NCBI GenBank assembly: GCA_030730545.1
Contig: JANQUX010000165.1
Location: 1 to 7,448 of the forward strand
DNA length: 7,448 nucleotides
Direction: 5' to 3'
From: Maribacter sp.
GTDB lineage: Bacteria; Bacteroidota; Bacteroidia; Flavobacteriales; Flavobacteriaceae
The first letter of the stretch is position 1, and each line of letters opens with the position of its first letter. This document shows positions 1 through 6,249 of this stretch, one piece after another. A program made the position numbers and the translations under genes. The notes under the pieces are model-generated. The model worked only from the letters and a program-made list of their open reading frames with translations, did no database searches and had not been told where the DNA came from.

Positions 1-116
1 ACTCTTAAAATAATCAATTTTAATGAGAAAATATCACGTTATTTTAAAGCGATATTACTCGAGTTTAATTAAAAAATTCTTCGTTGGCTGCGAGTAATTG
101 ATTGATTTCCTGGTAT
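1..116. other. AT-rich left edge without a supported gene
   Basis: This stretch is mostly A and T. One plus-strand frame is open from base 1 to a TAA at 70-72 (23 codons, ...SRYFKAILLEFN) and could be the end of a convergent gene, but it is too short to judge. A minus-strand frame ends at 65-67 and is treated among the findings. A self-complementary TTTAATTAAA (64-73) explains why both frames end in the same residues. No tRNA, repeat or promoter could be supported here. Confidence 0.4.
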
Positions 117-143
117 TTTAAACCGATGAAAATCATCGGCTTT
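117..143 (-). terminator. Hairpin terminator after the carbonic anhydrase gene
   Basis: CCGATGA and TCATCGG form a perfect 7-bp stem with a 3-base loop (123-139), the most GC-rich hairpin in the left edge. On the minus strand it lies about 30 bases past the carbonic anhydrase stop and is followed by TTTAAAATA, a short and broken U tract. On the plus strand it is followed by CTTTATA, so it could serve both directions if a convergent gene ends near 72. Position and stem support termination; the weak U tract leaves some doubt. Confidence 0.65.
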
Positions 144-170
144 ATAGTCACTATTTTATATTATTAATTT

Positions 171-800
171 CTAGTTGTAGAAATCTACTTCACCTGTGGC
201 AATATCATACATTGCACCTACTATAAGTACTTCGTCGTTTTTTTCCATTTCAGCTAAAACCGGGCTATGCTTTCTAATATTTTCGATAGTCAATTCAACA
301 TTTTTAGCCGCTACCCGGTCTACGAAGTCTAAGTTTTTAGAATTTCTTAAACTTTCATCTGTGGGCTCTTTTACAGCATCTACTGCGGGTTCTATTTTGT
401 TGATAAGAGCAGTTAGATTACCTAGTCGTGCATGATCACACGCACCTTTTATGGCGCCACAACTGGTATGCCCCAAAACGACGATTAATTTTGTACCCGC
501 AAGTTTACAACCAAACTCCATACTGCCAAGAATATCTTCGTTGACAAAATTACCTGCTATTCTTACACTGAATACATCTCCCAGCCCTTGATCGAATACT
601 AGCTCTGCAGAAACTCTAGAATCTATGCAACTTAATATGGTAGCAAATGGAAATTGACCTTCACTCGTGTCATTAACTTGTTCTAAGAGGTTACGATTTG
701 CTTTTAAATTATTTTGAAATCTTTGATTTCCCTCTTTTAAGAAATCTAACGATTTCTTTGGGGTCATCGTAGCTTGGGTTTCTCTAGTATGTGCTTTCAT
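171..800 (-). CDS. Beta-class carbonic anhydrase, cytoplasmic
   Basis: This 209-residue enzyme interconverts CO2 and bicarbonate. The beta-class active site is complete: SCIDSR gives zinc ligand Cys58 and the Asp60-Arg62 pair, and GHTSCGAIKG gives zinc ligands His111 and Cys114. Further family marks are FLKEGNQRF near the N-terminus (20-28), VFSVRIAGNF (76-85) and the C-terminal VGAMYDIATGEVDFY. There is no signal peptide, so it acts in the cytoplasm, and the length is normal for a full protein. The first ATG is preferred to Met12 because MKAHTRETQATMTP looks like the usual start of flavobacterial relatives (recalled, not searched), and an A/T-rich TAAATAAATAAAA leader precedes it. It starts 13 bases after the Usp stop. 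Together with the SulP transporter it probably feeds bicarbonate or CO2 to carboxylating enzymes such as pyruvate or PEP carboxylase, or balances pH. Confidence 0.95.
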   Translation of the reverse strand: MKAHTRETQATMTPKKSLDFLKEGNQRFQNNLKANRNLLEQVNDTSEGQFPFATILSCIDSRVSAELVFDQGLGDVFSVRIAGNFVNEDILGSMEFGCKLAGTKLIVVLGHTSCGAIKGACDHARLGNLTALINKIEPAVDAVKEPTDESLRNSKNLDFVDRVAAKNVELTIENIRKHSPVLAEMEKNDEVLIVGAMYDIATGEVDFYN

Positions 801-813
801 TTTTATTTATTTA

Positions 814-1641
814 TTATACTGTATAATTATTTTGTCCCATTAGTAATAATGGAACATTGATATTATTGACCATGTCACTAATATTTGCAGGCATCGAAAG
901 AGCTGAACTATCTTTCTTTTTCTTGTTTTCAAACCTGTTTACACACAAGAGATTTATTTTGTTTTTAGTTATATAATTTGAAAGGTTCTTCATGGAATTA
1001 GAATTGTTCTCAAATATAAACTCAACCTCTTTATTTTGTTTAGATGCTAAAGGTTTAGTTATGGTATTCATATTCTTTAGAATCTTAAATGATTTTAAAG
1101 GTTTTTGCGAATGAAGAAGTAAATCTTCGGTCAGATCAGCTATTAAAGTTTCTTCTGTATTGCTTAAGACTCCTAAAGATAAATCATTGCCGTAGCCTAA
1201 CACATTTATCTCATCGGTTAAAAAAATAGGTCCTTTATGTATCTTCAATACAAAAGGTATAAGTTTGTCGCCAAGTATGTTGAAAAAGTTTGAATTCTTT
1301 TTACCTAGTACGATAAAGTCGGGTTTTTCTTTTTCAATATAAGCGGCTATCTCATTCTTTAAATTACCGATGGCACATGAATAAGACATAGTTACGCCAA
1401 AATCTTTTGAATAGGAGGTAACGATTGACTTTATTTCATTATCCATAGTAATGAATTCACTATTTAAAGATCGAATAGCTGAAAGTTGGCTAGCTTCAGT
1501 AACGACTTCTGAGCCTTTTTTAACATGAAATATGGCTATTTCTCCATTAAGCATCTTAGCAAGGTTGAGCGTACTTTTAAGCGTGTTTCCTAAAGATTCT
1601 TTCATGTCTGAGAAAACCGCTATTTTATATTTTTTACTCAT
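814..1641 (-). CDS. Tandem universal stress protein (UspA-like), degenerate nucleotide-binding motif
   Basis: This 275-residue soluble protein has two Usp-like halves, about 4-142 and 150-268. The first begins with YKIAVFSDMKES and a helix (NTLKSTLNLAKMLNGEIAIFHV), then has the typical EKEKPDFIVLGKK strand and a final KGPIFL strand. The second half is weaker: it keeps a KNKINLLCVNR strand and an INVPLLLMG end. The ATP-binding pattern of canonical UspA (G-x2-G-x9-G-S/T after the fourth strand) is not intact. In the first half only one Gly (113) is followed by KKNSNFFNILGDK, and the second half has no Gly there at all. ATP binding is therefore doubtful. Two-domain Usp proteins of about 270-280 residues are common in Bacteroidota. 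Its place between a transporter and a carbonic anhydrase suggests a regulatory or accessory role, which is inference. The ATG at 1641 follows a run of nine A residues. Confidence 0.85.
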   Translation of the reverse strand: MSKKYKIAVFSDMKESLGNTLKSTLNLAKMLNGEIAIFHVKKGSEVVTEASQLSAIRSLNSEFITMDNEIKSIVTSYSKDFGVTMSYSCAIGNLKNEIAAYIEKEKPDFIVLGKKNSNFFNILGDKLIPFVLKIHKGPIFLTDEINVLGYGNDLSLGVLSNTEETLIADLTEDLLLHSQKPLKSFKILKNMNTITKPLASKQNKEVEFIFENNSNSMKNLSNYITKNKINLLCVNRFENKKKKDSSALSMPANISDMVNNINVPLLLMGQNNYTV

Positions 1642-1657
1642 GTCTTTTTTTTTAGTT

Positions 1658-1677
1658 GATTGAAAACAACTTCAATC
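1658..1677 (-). promoter_or_regulatory. Intercistronic hairpin between the SulP and Usp genes
   Basis: A perfect 7-bp inverted repeat (GATTGAA-N6-TTCAATC) starts 2 bases after the SulP stop codon. On the transcript it is followed by AACTAAAAAAAAAG and then the Usp start, so there is no U tract and it is not a standard terminator. More likely roles are protection of the upstream message end from 3' exonucleases or setting relative levels of the transporter and downstream proteins. The A-rich stretch after it is the usual unstructured ribosome entry site in flavobacteria. The role is inferred from position only. Confidence 0.45.
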
Positions 1678-1679
1678 GG

Positions 1680-3272
1680 TTAGCTTAAGCTTACTTTCGA
1701 CTTAGGTCGTTCCTCAAAGAATTCAATATAACTTGGCGGATTTTCTACAATCCCTCGCTTAGAGATAAGTTTAATGTCAATGTTTCTTTCTCTTGCTTTT
1801 AGGCTGAAATCTTCTAGAATCTCCACAATGTCAAAATCTAAATATCTAGTTTTTAAGACATCTAGCTCTAAGTAAGTATCATGAGGTAAACTGTCAAGCT
1901 CTTTTAGAATAGCACCTTTGTTGAAAAAAGTAACTTCTTCTGCCAAAGTCATTTTTATTCTATGCTTTCCATTGCTATTATCTTCAATGTGAAGAAAGTG
2001 AGAGTTCTGGTAGCTTTTCAATAAAATAACTACGATACCTACTGCAAGTCCCAAGCTAATTCCTATCAATAGATCTGTAAATACAATACCTAAAACGGTA
2101 ACAAAAAATGGTATAGATTGTTTCCATCCAAGTTTATACATTTTTATGAACAAGGCTGGTTTTGCTAATTTGTAACCTACAATAAATAAGATGGCAGCTA
2201 ATACCGATAAAGGAATCATATTTAATAACGTGGGAATCATGATTACAGAAATCAATAATAGAAATCCGTGAATTATTGCAGATAACTTTGTTCTACCACC
2301 AGATTGAATGTTTGCTGAACTACGAACGATTACTTGGGTAATAGGCAAACCACCGATAAGACCAGAAACGATGTTACCTGCCCCTTGGGCCAATAATTCT
2401 CTATTTGTCGGAGTCACATTTTTATGAGGATCTAATTTATCTGTTGCTTCAACACAAAGTAAAGTTTCTAAACTGGCAACTAGTGCAATGGTAAAGGCTG
2501 TAATCCAAACTTGAGGATTCGTTATGGCACTGAAATTAGGAAAGCTAAACTGACCTACGAAAGATGAAAAATCGTCTGGTACTGGTACACTTACCAAATG
2601 ATCTTTAGAAATTGCCAAAACCCCACTATCTTGTGTAAGAACATAAAATATGATACCAATGGCAACAGCTACTAATGGACCTTGTATTATTTGAAACACT
2701 TTTCCTTTCTTAGAAAGAACTTTATCCCAAAGTAAAAGTATTGACAGACCGATAATGGCAACTAAGGTAGCCCCAGGGCTAATATTGTTTACAGTATTCA
2801 GAATCTCAGAAAACGTATTTTCGCCATCTACTTGAAAAAACGCCCAATCACCTTCTGGATCAGGATCGTAGCCAAAAAAGTGAGGAATCTGTTTAAGGAT
2901 AATGATAATACCAATACCGGTAAGCATACCTTTAATTACAGAAGATGGAAAATAATAACCGATTACTCCCGCTTTCAAAATTCCGAATACGATTTGAATA
3001 ACGCCACCTAAAACAACGGCAACTAAGAAATTCTCATAACCGCCTAAGGCACCGATTGCCGTTAATACAATTGCTGCTAAACCTGCAGCAGGTCCACTGA
3101 CTCCGATTTTAGAACCACTTAGGCCTCCAACCAAAACACCACCGATAATACCGGCAATTACTCCAGAAAATAAGGGAGCTCCACTCGCTAAAGCAATACC
3201 TAAACATAAAGGTAGCGCAACGAAAAATACTACGATACTAGCTGGAATATCGCTTTTGATAAATTTAAACAT
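1680..3272 (-). CDS. SulP-family (SLC26-like) anion transporter, probably a bicarbonate importer
   Basis: This 530-residue inner-membrane protein has the SulP layout. Hydrophobic helices run from about residue 10 to 420, with signature stretches PLCLGIALASGAPLFSG (21-37), SGPAAGLAAIVL (59-70), YYFPSSVIKGML (106-117) and, the best mark, GNIVSGLIGGLPITQVIVRS (299-318). A short cytoplasmic STAS-like domain follows (about 430-512), with LDVLKTRYLDFDIVEILEDF (470-489) matching the central STAS strand and helix. SulP proteins carry sulfate, bicarbonate or other anions, usually with sodium or protons. The sequence alone does not set the substrate. The carbonic anhydrase two genes downstream, in the same apparent operon, makes bicarbonate the better guess, as for BicA-type proteins; no sulfate assimilation gene is nearby. 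The start MFKFIKSDIPASIVVF is typical: a short basic stretch directly before helix 1. It lies 70 bases from the small upstream gene and 38 bases before the Usp gene. Confidence 0.92.
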   Translation of the reverse strand: MFKFIKSDIPASIVVFFVALPLCLGIALASGAPLFSGVIAGIIGGVLVGGLSGSKIGVSGPAAGLAAIVLTAIGALGGYENFLVAVVLGGVIQIVFGILKAGVIGYYFPSSVIKGMLTGIGIIIILKQIPHFFGYDPDPEGDWAFFQVDGENTFSEILNTVNNISPGATLVAIIGLSILLLWDKVLSKKGKVFQIIQGPLVAVAIGIIFYVLTQDSGVLAISKDHLVSVPVPDDFSSFVGQFSFPNFSAITNPQVWITAFTIALVASLETLLCVEATDKLDPHKNVTPTNRELLAQGAGNIVSGLIGGLPITQVIVRSSANIQSGGRTKLSAIIHGFLLLISVIMIPTLLNMIPLSVLAAILFIVGYKLAKPALFIKMYKLGWKQSIPFFVTVLGIVFTDLLIGISLGLAVGIVVILLKSYQNSHFLHIEDNSNGKHRIKMTLAEEVTFFNKGAILKELDSLPHDTYLELDVLKTRYLDFDIVEILEDFSLKARERNIDIKLISKRGIVENPPSYIEFFEERPKSKVSLS

Positions 3273-3291
3273 GTATACAATAAAATTATGC

Positions 3292-3309
3292 CCTAAAGTT
3301 TTTTTTAGG
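3292..3309 (-). promoter_or_regulatory. Small inverted repeat in the leader of the SulP gene
   Basis: CCTAAA and TTTAGG are separated by 6 bases, 20 bases upstream of the SulP start. On the minus strand the element reads CCTAAA-N6-TTTAGG and is followed by GCATAATTTTATTG, not a T run, so it is a poor terminator. It could be a weak operator or a leader hairpin. The stem is only 6 bp with four A-T pairs, and chance occurrence in AT-rich DNA is quite possible. No clear Bacteroidota promoter with TTG and TAnnTTTG at proper spacing was found in this 70-base gap. Confidence 0.25.
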
Positions 3310-3342
3310 ACAGATTAGTCAATTGAAAAAATGTGATAAAAA

Positions 3343-3636
3343 TTAAGTTACCTGATCGGGCGGTGGAGAGAAAACCTCTTGAGAAAGGTCTAGGTAACCA
3401 ATTTGATTAAAGTTGCTGATAATCGAACTTTCAAAAATGGCAATGGTTGAAAAATCTAAAGAATGTTCTTTAAAAAACTTTTCTTCACCCATAGATTTTT
3501 TACCCGACTCTTGCTCTTCTTCGTTAAGGTTGGTTATAACAATTGGGTTATCAATATCGCATAGGGTTATTATGCTAGGCGCAGTAACTGCAAATAGCCA
3601 TAATAATAATAAAGTAATGCGAGCAAAAATTGTCAT
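3343..3636 (-). CDS. Small secreted or membrane-anchored protein of unknown function
   Basis: This 97-residue protein is not recognised as a named family. It begins with a hydrophobic segment at about residues 6-26 (ITLLLLWLFAVTAPSIITL) that could be a signal peptide or a single membrane anchor. A short acidic and Gln/Lys-rich linker follows (NEEEQESGKKSMGEEK, 38-53), then a segment of mixed character ending in SPPPD close to the C-terminus. Small Bacteroidota proteins with this plan (one N-terminal helix, short charged linker, terminal proline run) are familiar next to transporter genes, but that is memory, not a search. Cys26 follows Leu, which makes a poor lipobox. The ATG at 3636 is preceded by AT-rich sequence. 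The gene sits 58 bases after batE and 70 bases before the SulP transporter gene, on the same strand. A plus-strand frame overlaps it almost fully, but that one lacks a start context and family features. Confidence 0.7.
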   Translation of the reverse strand: MTIFARITLLLLWLFAVTAPSIITLCDIDNPIVITNLNEEEQESGKKSMGEEKFFKEHSLDFSTIAIFESSIISNFNQIGYLDLSQEVFSPPPDQVT

Positions 3637-3694
3637 ATAATGAACATCAATCTTAAAGATAGTATTGAAATTGTTAAAAACTGTTAACTTTTTT
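3637..3694 (-). promoter_or_regulatory. batE to small-gene gap with weak inverted repeats and a possible -7 element
   Basis: This 58-base AT-rich gap holds two small symmetric elements: GTTAA-N6-TTAAC (3673-3688) and the odd-length palindrome ATCTTAAAGAT (3650-3660). Neither is followed by a run of T on the minus strand, so a terminator after batE is not supported. Within the second element the minus strand reads TATCTTTA, which fits the TAnnTTTg pattern of Bacteroidota -7 boxes, but no TTG lies at the expected distance upstream. A separate promoter for the next gene is possible but weak; read-through from the bat operon is the alternative. Confidence 0.2.
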
Positions 3695-4456
3695 CTAAAA
3701 ATCTTTTATCAGTTTTAAATCTGTAGTTGGTAACCATCCTATCTTGCCATCTGCAAGTTTAATTTTTTTCCAATCGTCTAATTGGTCCAACACATTTACT
3801 TTGGTGCCTGCGTGAATAGTAAATACCGCTGCACTAGTGTCATTAGGTTCAGATTTAACATTGCTTTCTTCAGCAAATAGTATTGCAGGTTGGTATTCAT
3901 CAAAATCGCTTCGTTGTATAAATGCTAAAACAACAGCAATTATACTTAAGAAAAGTGAAAGTAAACTACCTATGAACATCCACCTTTTTCTAGTGGAATA
4001 TACAGCGTAATAGAAGAGAATATATAAAAGAACAAATAGCAGCATAAAACCTATAGCCACATATGCCCATTGATCGAAGGTTAATTTACCGGTTATATTT
4101 TTATACAATTTAGACAAGCTCGTTTCTGGCATAGTATCTATGGCGTCTATGGTCATATTTTGAGCATAGCTGAGGTTGGTCTTCGTCTCTTGATCATTAG
4201 GTGAGAGTAATAGCGCTTTCTCATAAAAATAAATACTCTCCGCTATTTTGTTGAGCTTGTAATAAGAGTTGCCTAGGTTAAAGTAAACAGCGGCCGAGTG
4301 CTCGCCGCTACTTAAAATGTCGTTATAATAATCAACTGCCTGGTCATAATTACCTGCATTGTAAGCTTCGGTAGCCTGCTCAAACAATTTGTTGTTCTGA
4401 GCGGTACATAAGAGAACCGTAAAAAGACTAATAAGAGTAGCTAGCTTTTTGAACAT
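3695..4456 (-). CDS. batE: BatE: TPR, two-helix membrane protein with a C-terminal SH3-like domain
   Basis: This 253-residue protein is the last Bat gene of the cluster. A signal peptide ends at about residue 19 or 20 (LISLFTVLLCTAQ). Two TPR units follow at about 22-53 and 55-88 (VYFNLGNSYYKLNK, IYFYEKALLLSPND). Two membrane helices lie at about 131-152 and 159-180, separated by a short basic turn (STRKRW). The C-terminal part (about 190-250) is a bacterial SH3-like domain with NVKSEPNDTSAAVFTIHAGT and GWLP motifs, predicted outside the membrane, where such domains bind peptidoglycan or proteins. ATG at 4456 is 2 bases past the batD stop, so translation is coupled. Cys17 is not in a good lipobox (LLC with Leu before Cys), so lipidation is unlikely. 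No strong terminator follows. Identification by domain order and position is firm. Confidence 0.92.
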   Translation of the reverse strand: MFKKLATLISLFTVLLCTAQNNKLFEQATEAYNAGNYDQAVDYYNDILSSGEHSAAVYFNLGNSYYKLNKIAESIYFYEKALLLSPNDQETKTNLSYAQNMTIDAIDTMPETSLSKLYKNITGKLTFDQWAYVAIGFMLLFVLLYILFYYAVYSTRKRWMFIGSLLSLFLSIIAVVLAFIQRSDFDEYQPAILFAEESNVKSEPNDTSAAVFTIHAGTKVNVLDQLDDWKKIKLADGKIGWLPTTDLKLIKDF

Positions 4457-4458
4457 AC

Positions 4459-6249
4459 TTATAATTGTTTATCCATTATAGAAATCACCTCGCTTGCCTT
4501 GTCATAATCGGCTTGCATTTGTACGTTAGAGAACGGACTGTAGCGAGCTGCTTCGCAATTTTTAAGAAGAGATATAAAACTATTTACTGTTTCGTCATCT
4601 ATCTGTTTTTGAGAAAGTAGCTCTGTAATTTTGTCTTTACTGAACTCAGAGGTCTCTATCTTTAATTTCGCTTTTAAATAGTTATGTAGTGCTCGCTCAA
4701 GGGCGACATAAAAAGCTTCTTTATTACCCAGTTGCTTTCTCGCTGCAGACAAATATTTACGTGCCAATTTGTTTGCTTTTCTAATTTTATTACCCACAAC
4801 GTCACCTGCAATAGCATCCCTTTTCTTTCTAAATAGAATAGCTAATGGAATAAGTAGAAGAGGGCATAATAACCACAAGTAAAATGAAGTAGAGCCGAAA
4901 AAGTATGAAACAGATTTATCTGATAGATTAGAATCTAGTTTTAAGAAATTAAATTCATTTCCGCTACTGACTACAGATTGTTTGTTGTTATTTGAAGACG
5001 CCTCAGAATTAGATGATGCACTTAACGGACCTTCTAGAACATTAATTACAATTTCATCTGATGTTAGCGTAGTATATTTTCCTGTGGAAGGATTAAAATA
5101 ACTAAAACTTAAGGGGGCAATAGGATATTTTCCTCTAAACGATGGCACTATAGTATATTGATTGCTCACTTTACCTTGCATACCTGCAAGCGTAGTTCTT
5201 ACACCTTCTGTAAATTCAGGCTCATATACTTCTAAGGCACTTGGCAACTCCAATTCTGGAAGCTTAAATAGTTTTAAATTTCCCTTACCACTTACTTCAA
5301 TTGTTGCCTGTAAAGATTCTGATGCATTTAAACTTGTTTTGCTTGTAGAAACCGCAAAATTAAATTCACCAACGGCACCATTGAAATTAGCAGGTTGGTT
5401 TGCTAACGGTAATGGTTTTACATTTATAGTTCTACTACCTGCAGAAACAGTTTTGTTCGTTTGGGCATACATTCTCTGACCAAAGAAATCTCTTCTGCCC
5501 GAAGGTACATCTACAGTAACATCTAGAGATAAGGGTTCAATGTCTAGTTCGCCAGATTTTTGCGGATAAAGAACAACACGTTTTAAGATGACGTAACGAT
5601 AAGGCTTGCCTTTGTAGGTGCCATTTTGAGCACTAAGTGCATTTACTTTAATATCTTGACTCCAGAAATTATTATAGGTAGGGTTGTCTAAAGGTTGATA
5701 GTTCGATACGCTAATATTCGGACTCACATATAGCTTATAAATGATTGTAATGGCTTCATTCAAATACGGATTCGTTTTTGAAATCTCGGCAACTAAATGT
5801 AAGTTTTCATCAGCAACATCATCAGCGGTCATTTGGTCGCTCGGCTTATCGACAGCTGCGGTTACTTCGACATCTTGTGCTAATGATTTATAGGTTTCAC
5901 CGCCAATTACAATAGATGCCTGCTTAATGGTGTATTTGCCTCTTGCTGAGGGCGCTAAAGTATATGAGTAAGATTTCGAGTAACTTCTGACTCCGTTAAT
6001 CCAAGAGGAGCTAATTGATTGAGAAGGTCCCATGACAACTTTGAATCCGTTGAAATCTGGCGGATTAAAATTATCCCCATCACGGTTCATAATAAAATCT
6101 ACGCGCAACCTTTCATTAAGACCAAGCTTAGGTTTGCTCAGTTTCATTTCAAAAGTTACATCATTGTTACCTTGGCCCATCATCAAAATTGATGATAGAA
6201 AAACGGTTACCAGTAACCCAAGTTTAGCTATGGACTTAAAGTCTACCAA
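4459..6249 (-). CDS. batD: BatD: large periplasmic protein with a C-terminal membrane anchor
   Basis: This 596-residue protein matches the BatD (oxygen tolerance, BatD-like) family in length and layout. A signal peptide covers residues 1-26 (GLLVTVFLSSILMMGQ). Beta-rich, immunoglobulin-like segments follow from about 30 to 405, including a conserved-looking SYSYTLAPSARGKYTI block (93-108) and a related IVPSFRGKYPIAPLSFSY block (367-384), suggesting repeated domains. A Ser/Asn-rich linker (408-430) leads to one membrane helix (about 455-473) and a basic helical cytoplasmic tail (474-596). The protein is expected to stand in the periplasm with BatA, BatB and BatC. The start is unusual: the frame is closed by TGA six bases upstream and the first usable codon is TTG at 6249; the next ATG (residue 23) would destroy the signal peptide. 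The gene overlaps batC by 7 bases and ends 2 bases before batE. Confidence 0.92.
   Translation of the reverse strand: MVDFKSIAKLGLLVTVFLSSILMMGQGNNDVTFEMKLSKPKLGLNERLRVDFIMNRDGDNFNPPDFNGFKVVMGPSQSISSSWINGVRSYSKSYSYTLAPSARGKYTIKQASIVIGGETYKSLAQDVEVTAAVDKPSDQMTADDVADENLHLVAEISKTNPYLNEAITIIYKLYVSPNISVSNYQPLDNPTYNNFWSQDIKVNALSAQNGTYKGKPYRYVILKRVVLYPQKSGELDIEPLSLDVTVDVPSGRRDFFGQRMYAQTNKTVSAGSRTINVKPLPLANQPANFNGAVGEFNFAVSTSKTSLNASESLQATIEVSGKGNLKLFKLPELELPSALEVYEPEFTEGVRTTLAGMQGKVSNQYTIVPSFRGKYPIAPLSFSYFNPSTGKYTTLTSDEIVINVLEGPLSASSNSEASSNNNKQSVVSSGNEFNFLKLDSNLSDKSVSYFFGSTSFYLWLLCPLLLIPLAILFRKKRDAIAGDVVGNKIRKANKLARKYLSAARKQLGNKEAFYVALERALHNYLKAKLKIETSEFSKDKITELLSQKQIDDETVNSFISLLKNCEAARYSPFSNVQMQADYDKASEVISIMDKQL

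Noticed and set aside
28..45. AAAATA-N6-TATTTT inverted repeat near the left edge
   Set aside because: All-AT stem in AT-rich DNA; expected by chance and too weak to fold reliably.
196..435. Plus-strand 79-codon frame inside the carbonic anhydrase gene
   Set aside because: Shadow of a gene with a complete catalytic motif set on the other strand; Ser/Thr/Leu-rich composition is typical of antisense frames.
1680..3272. Calling the SulP protein a sulfate permease
   Set aside because: The family name alone does not give the substrate. No sulfate assimilation genes are present, and a carbonic anhydrase is in the same apparent operon.
3559..3561. Cys26 of the small protein as a lipoprotein acylation site
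   Set aside because: The residues before it (ITL) lack the small residue at -1 needed for a lipobox. The same holds for Cys18 of BatC and Cys17 of BatE.
3413..3640. Plus-strand 75-codon frame opposite the small unknown gene
   Set aside because: No signal peptide or domain, wrong strand for the cluster, and the minus-strand frame has a better start and a secreted-protein layout. Not fully excluded, since both are short.
3673..3688. GTTAA-N6-TTAAC as a terminator after batE
   Set aside because: Only 5 bp, AT-rich, and not followed by a T run on the transcribed strand.
5162..5479. Plus-strand 105-codon frame inside batD
   Set aside because: It lies wholly within a well-supported gene on the other strand and shows no family features.
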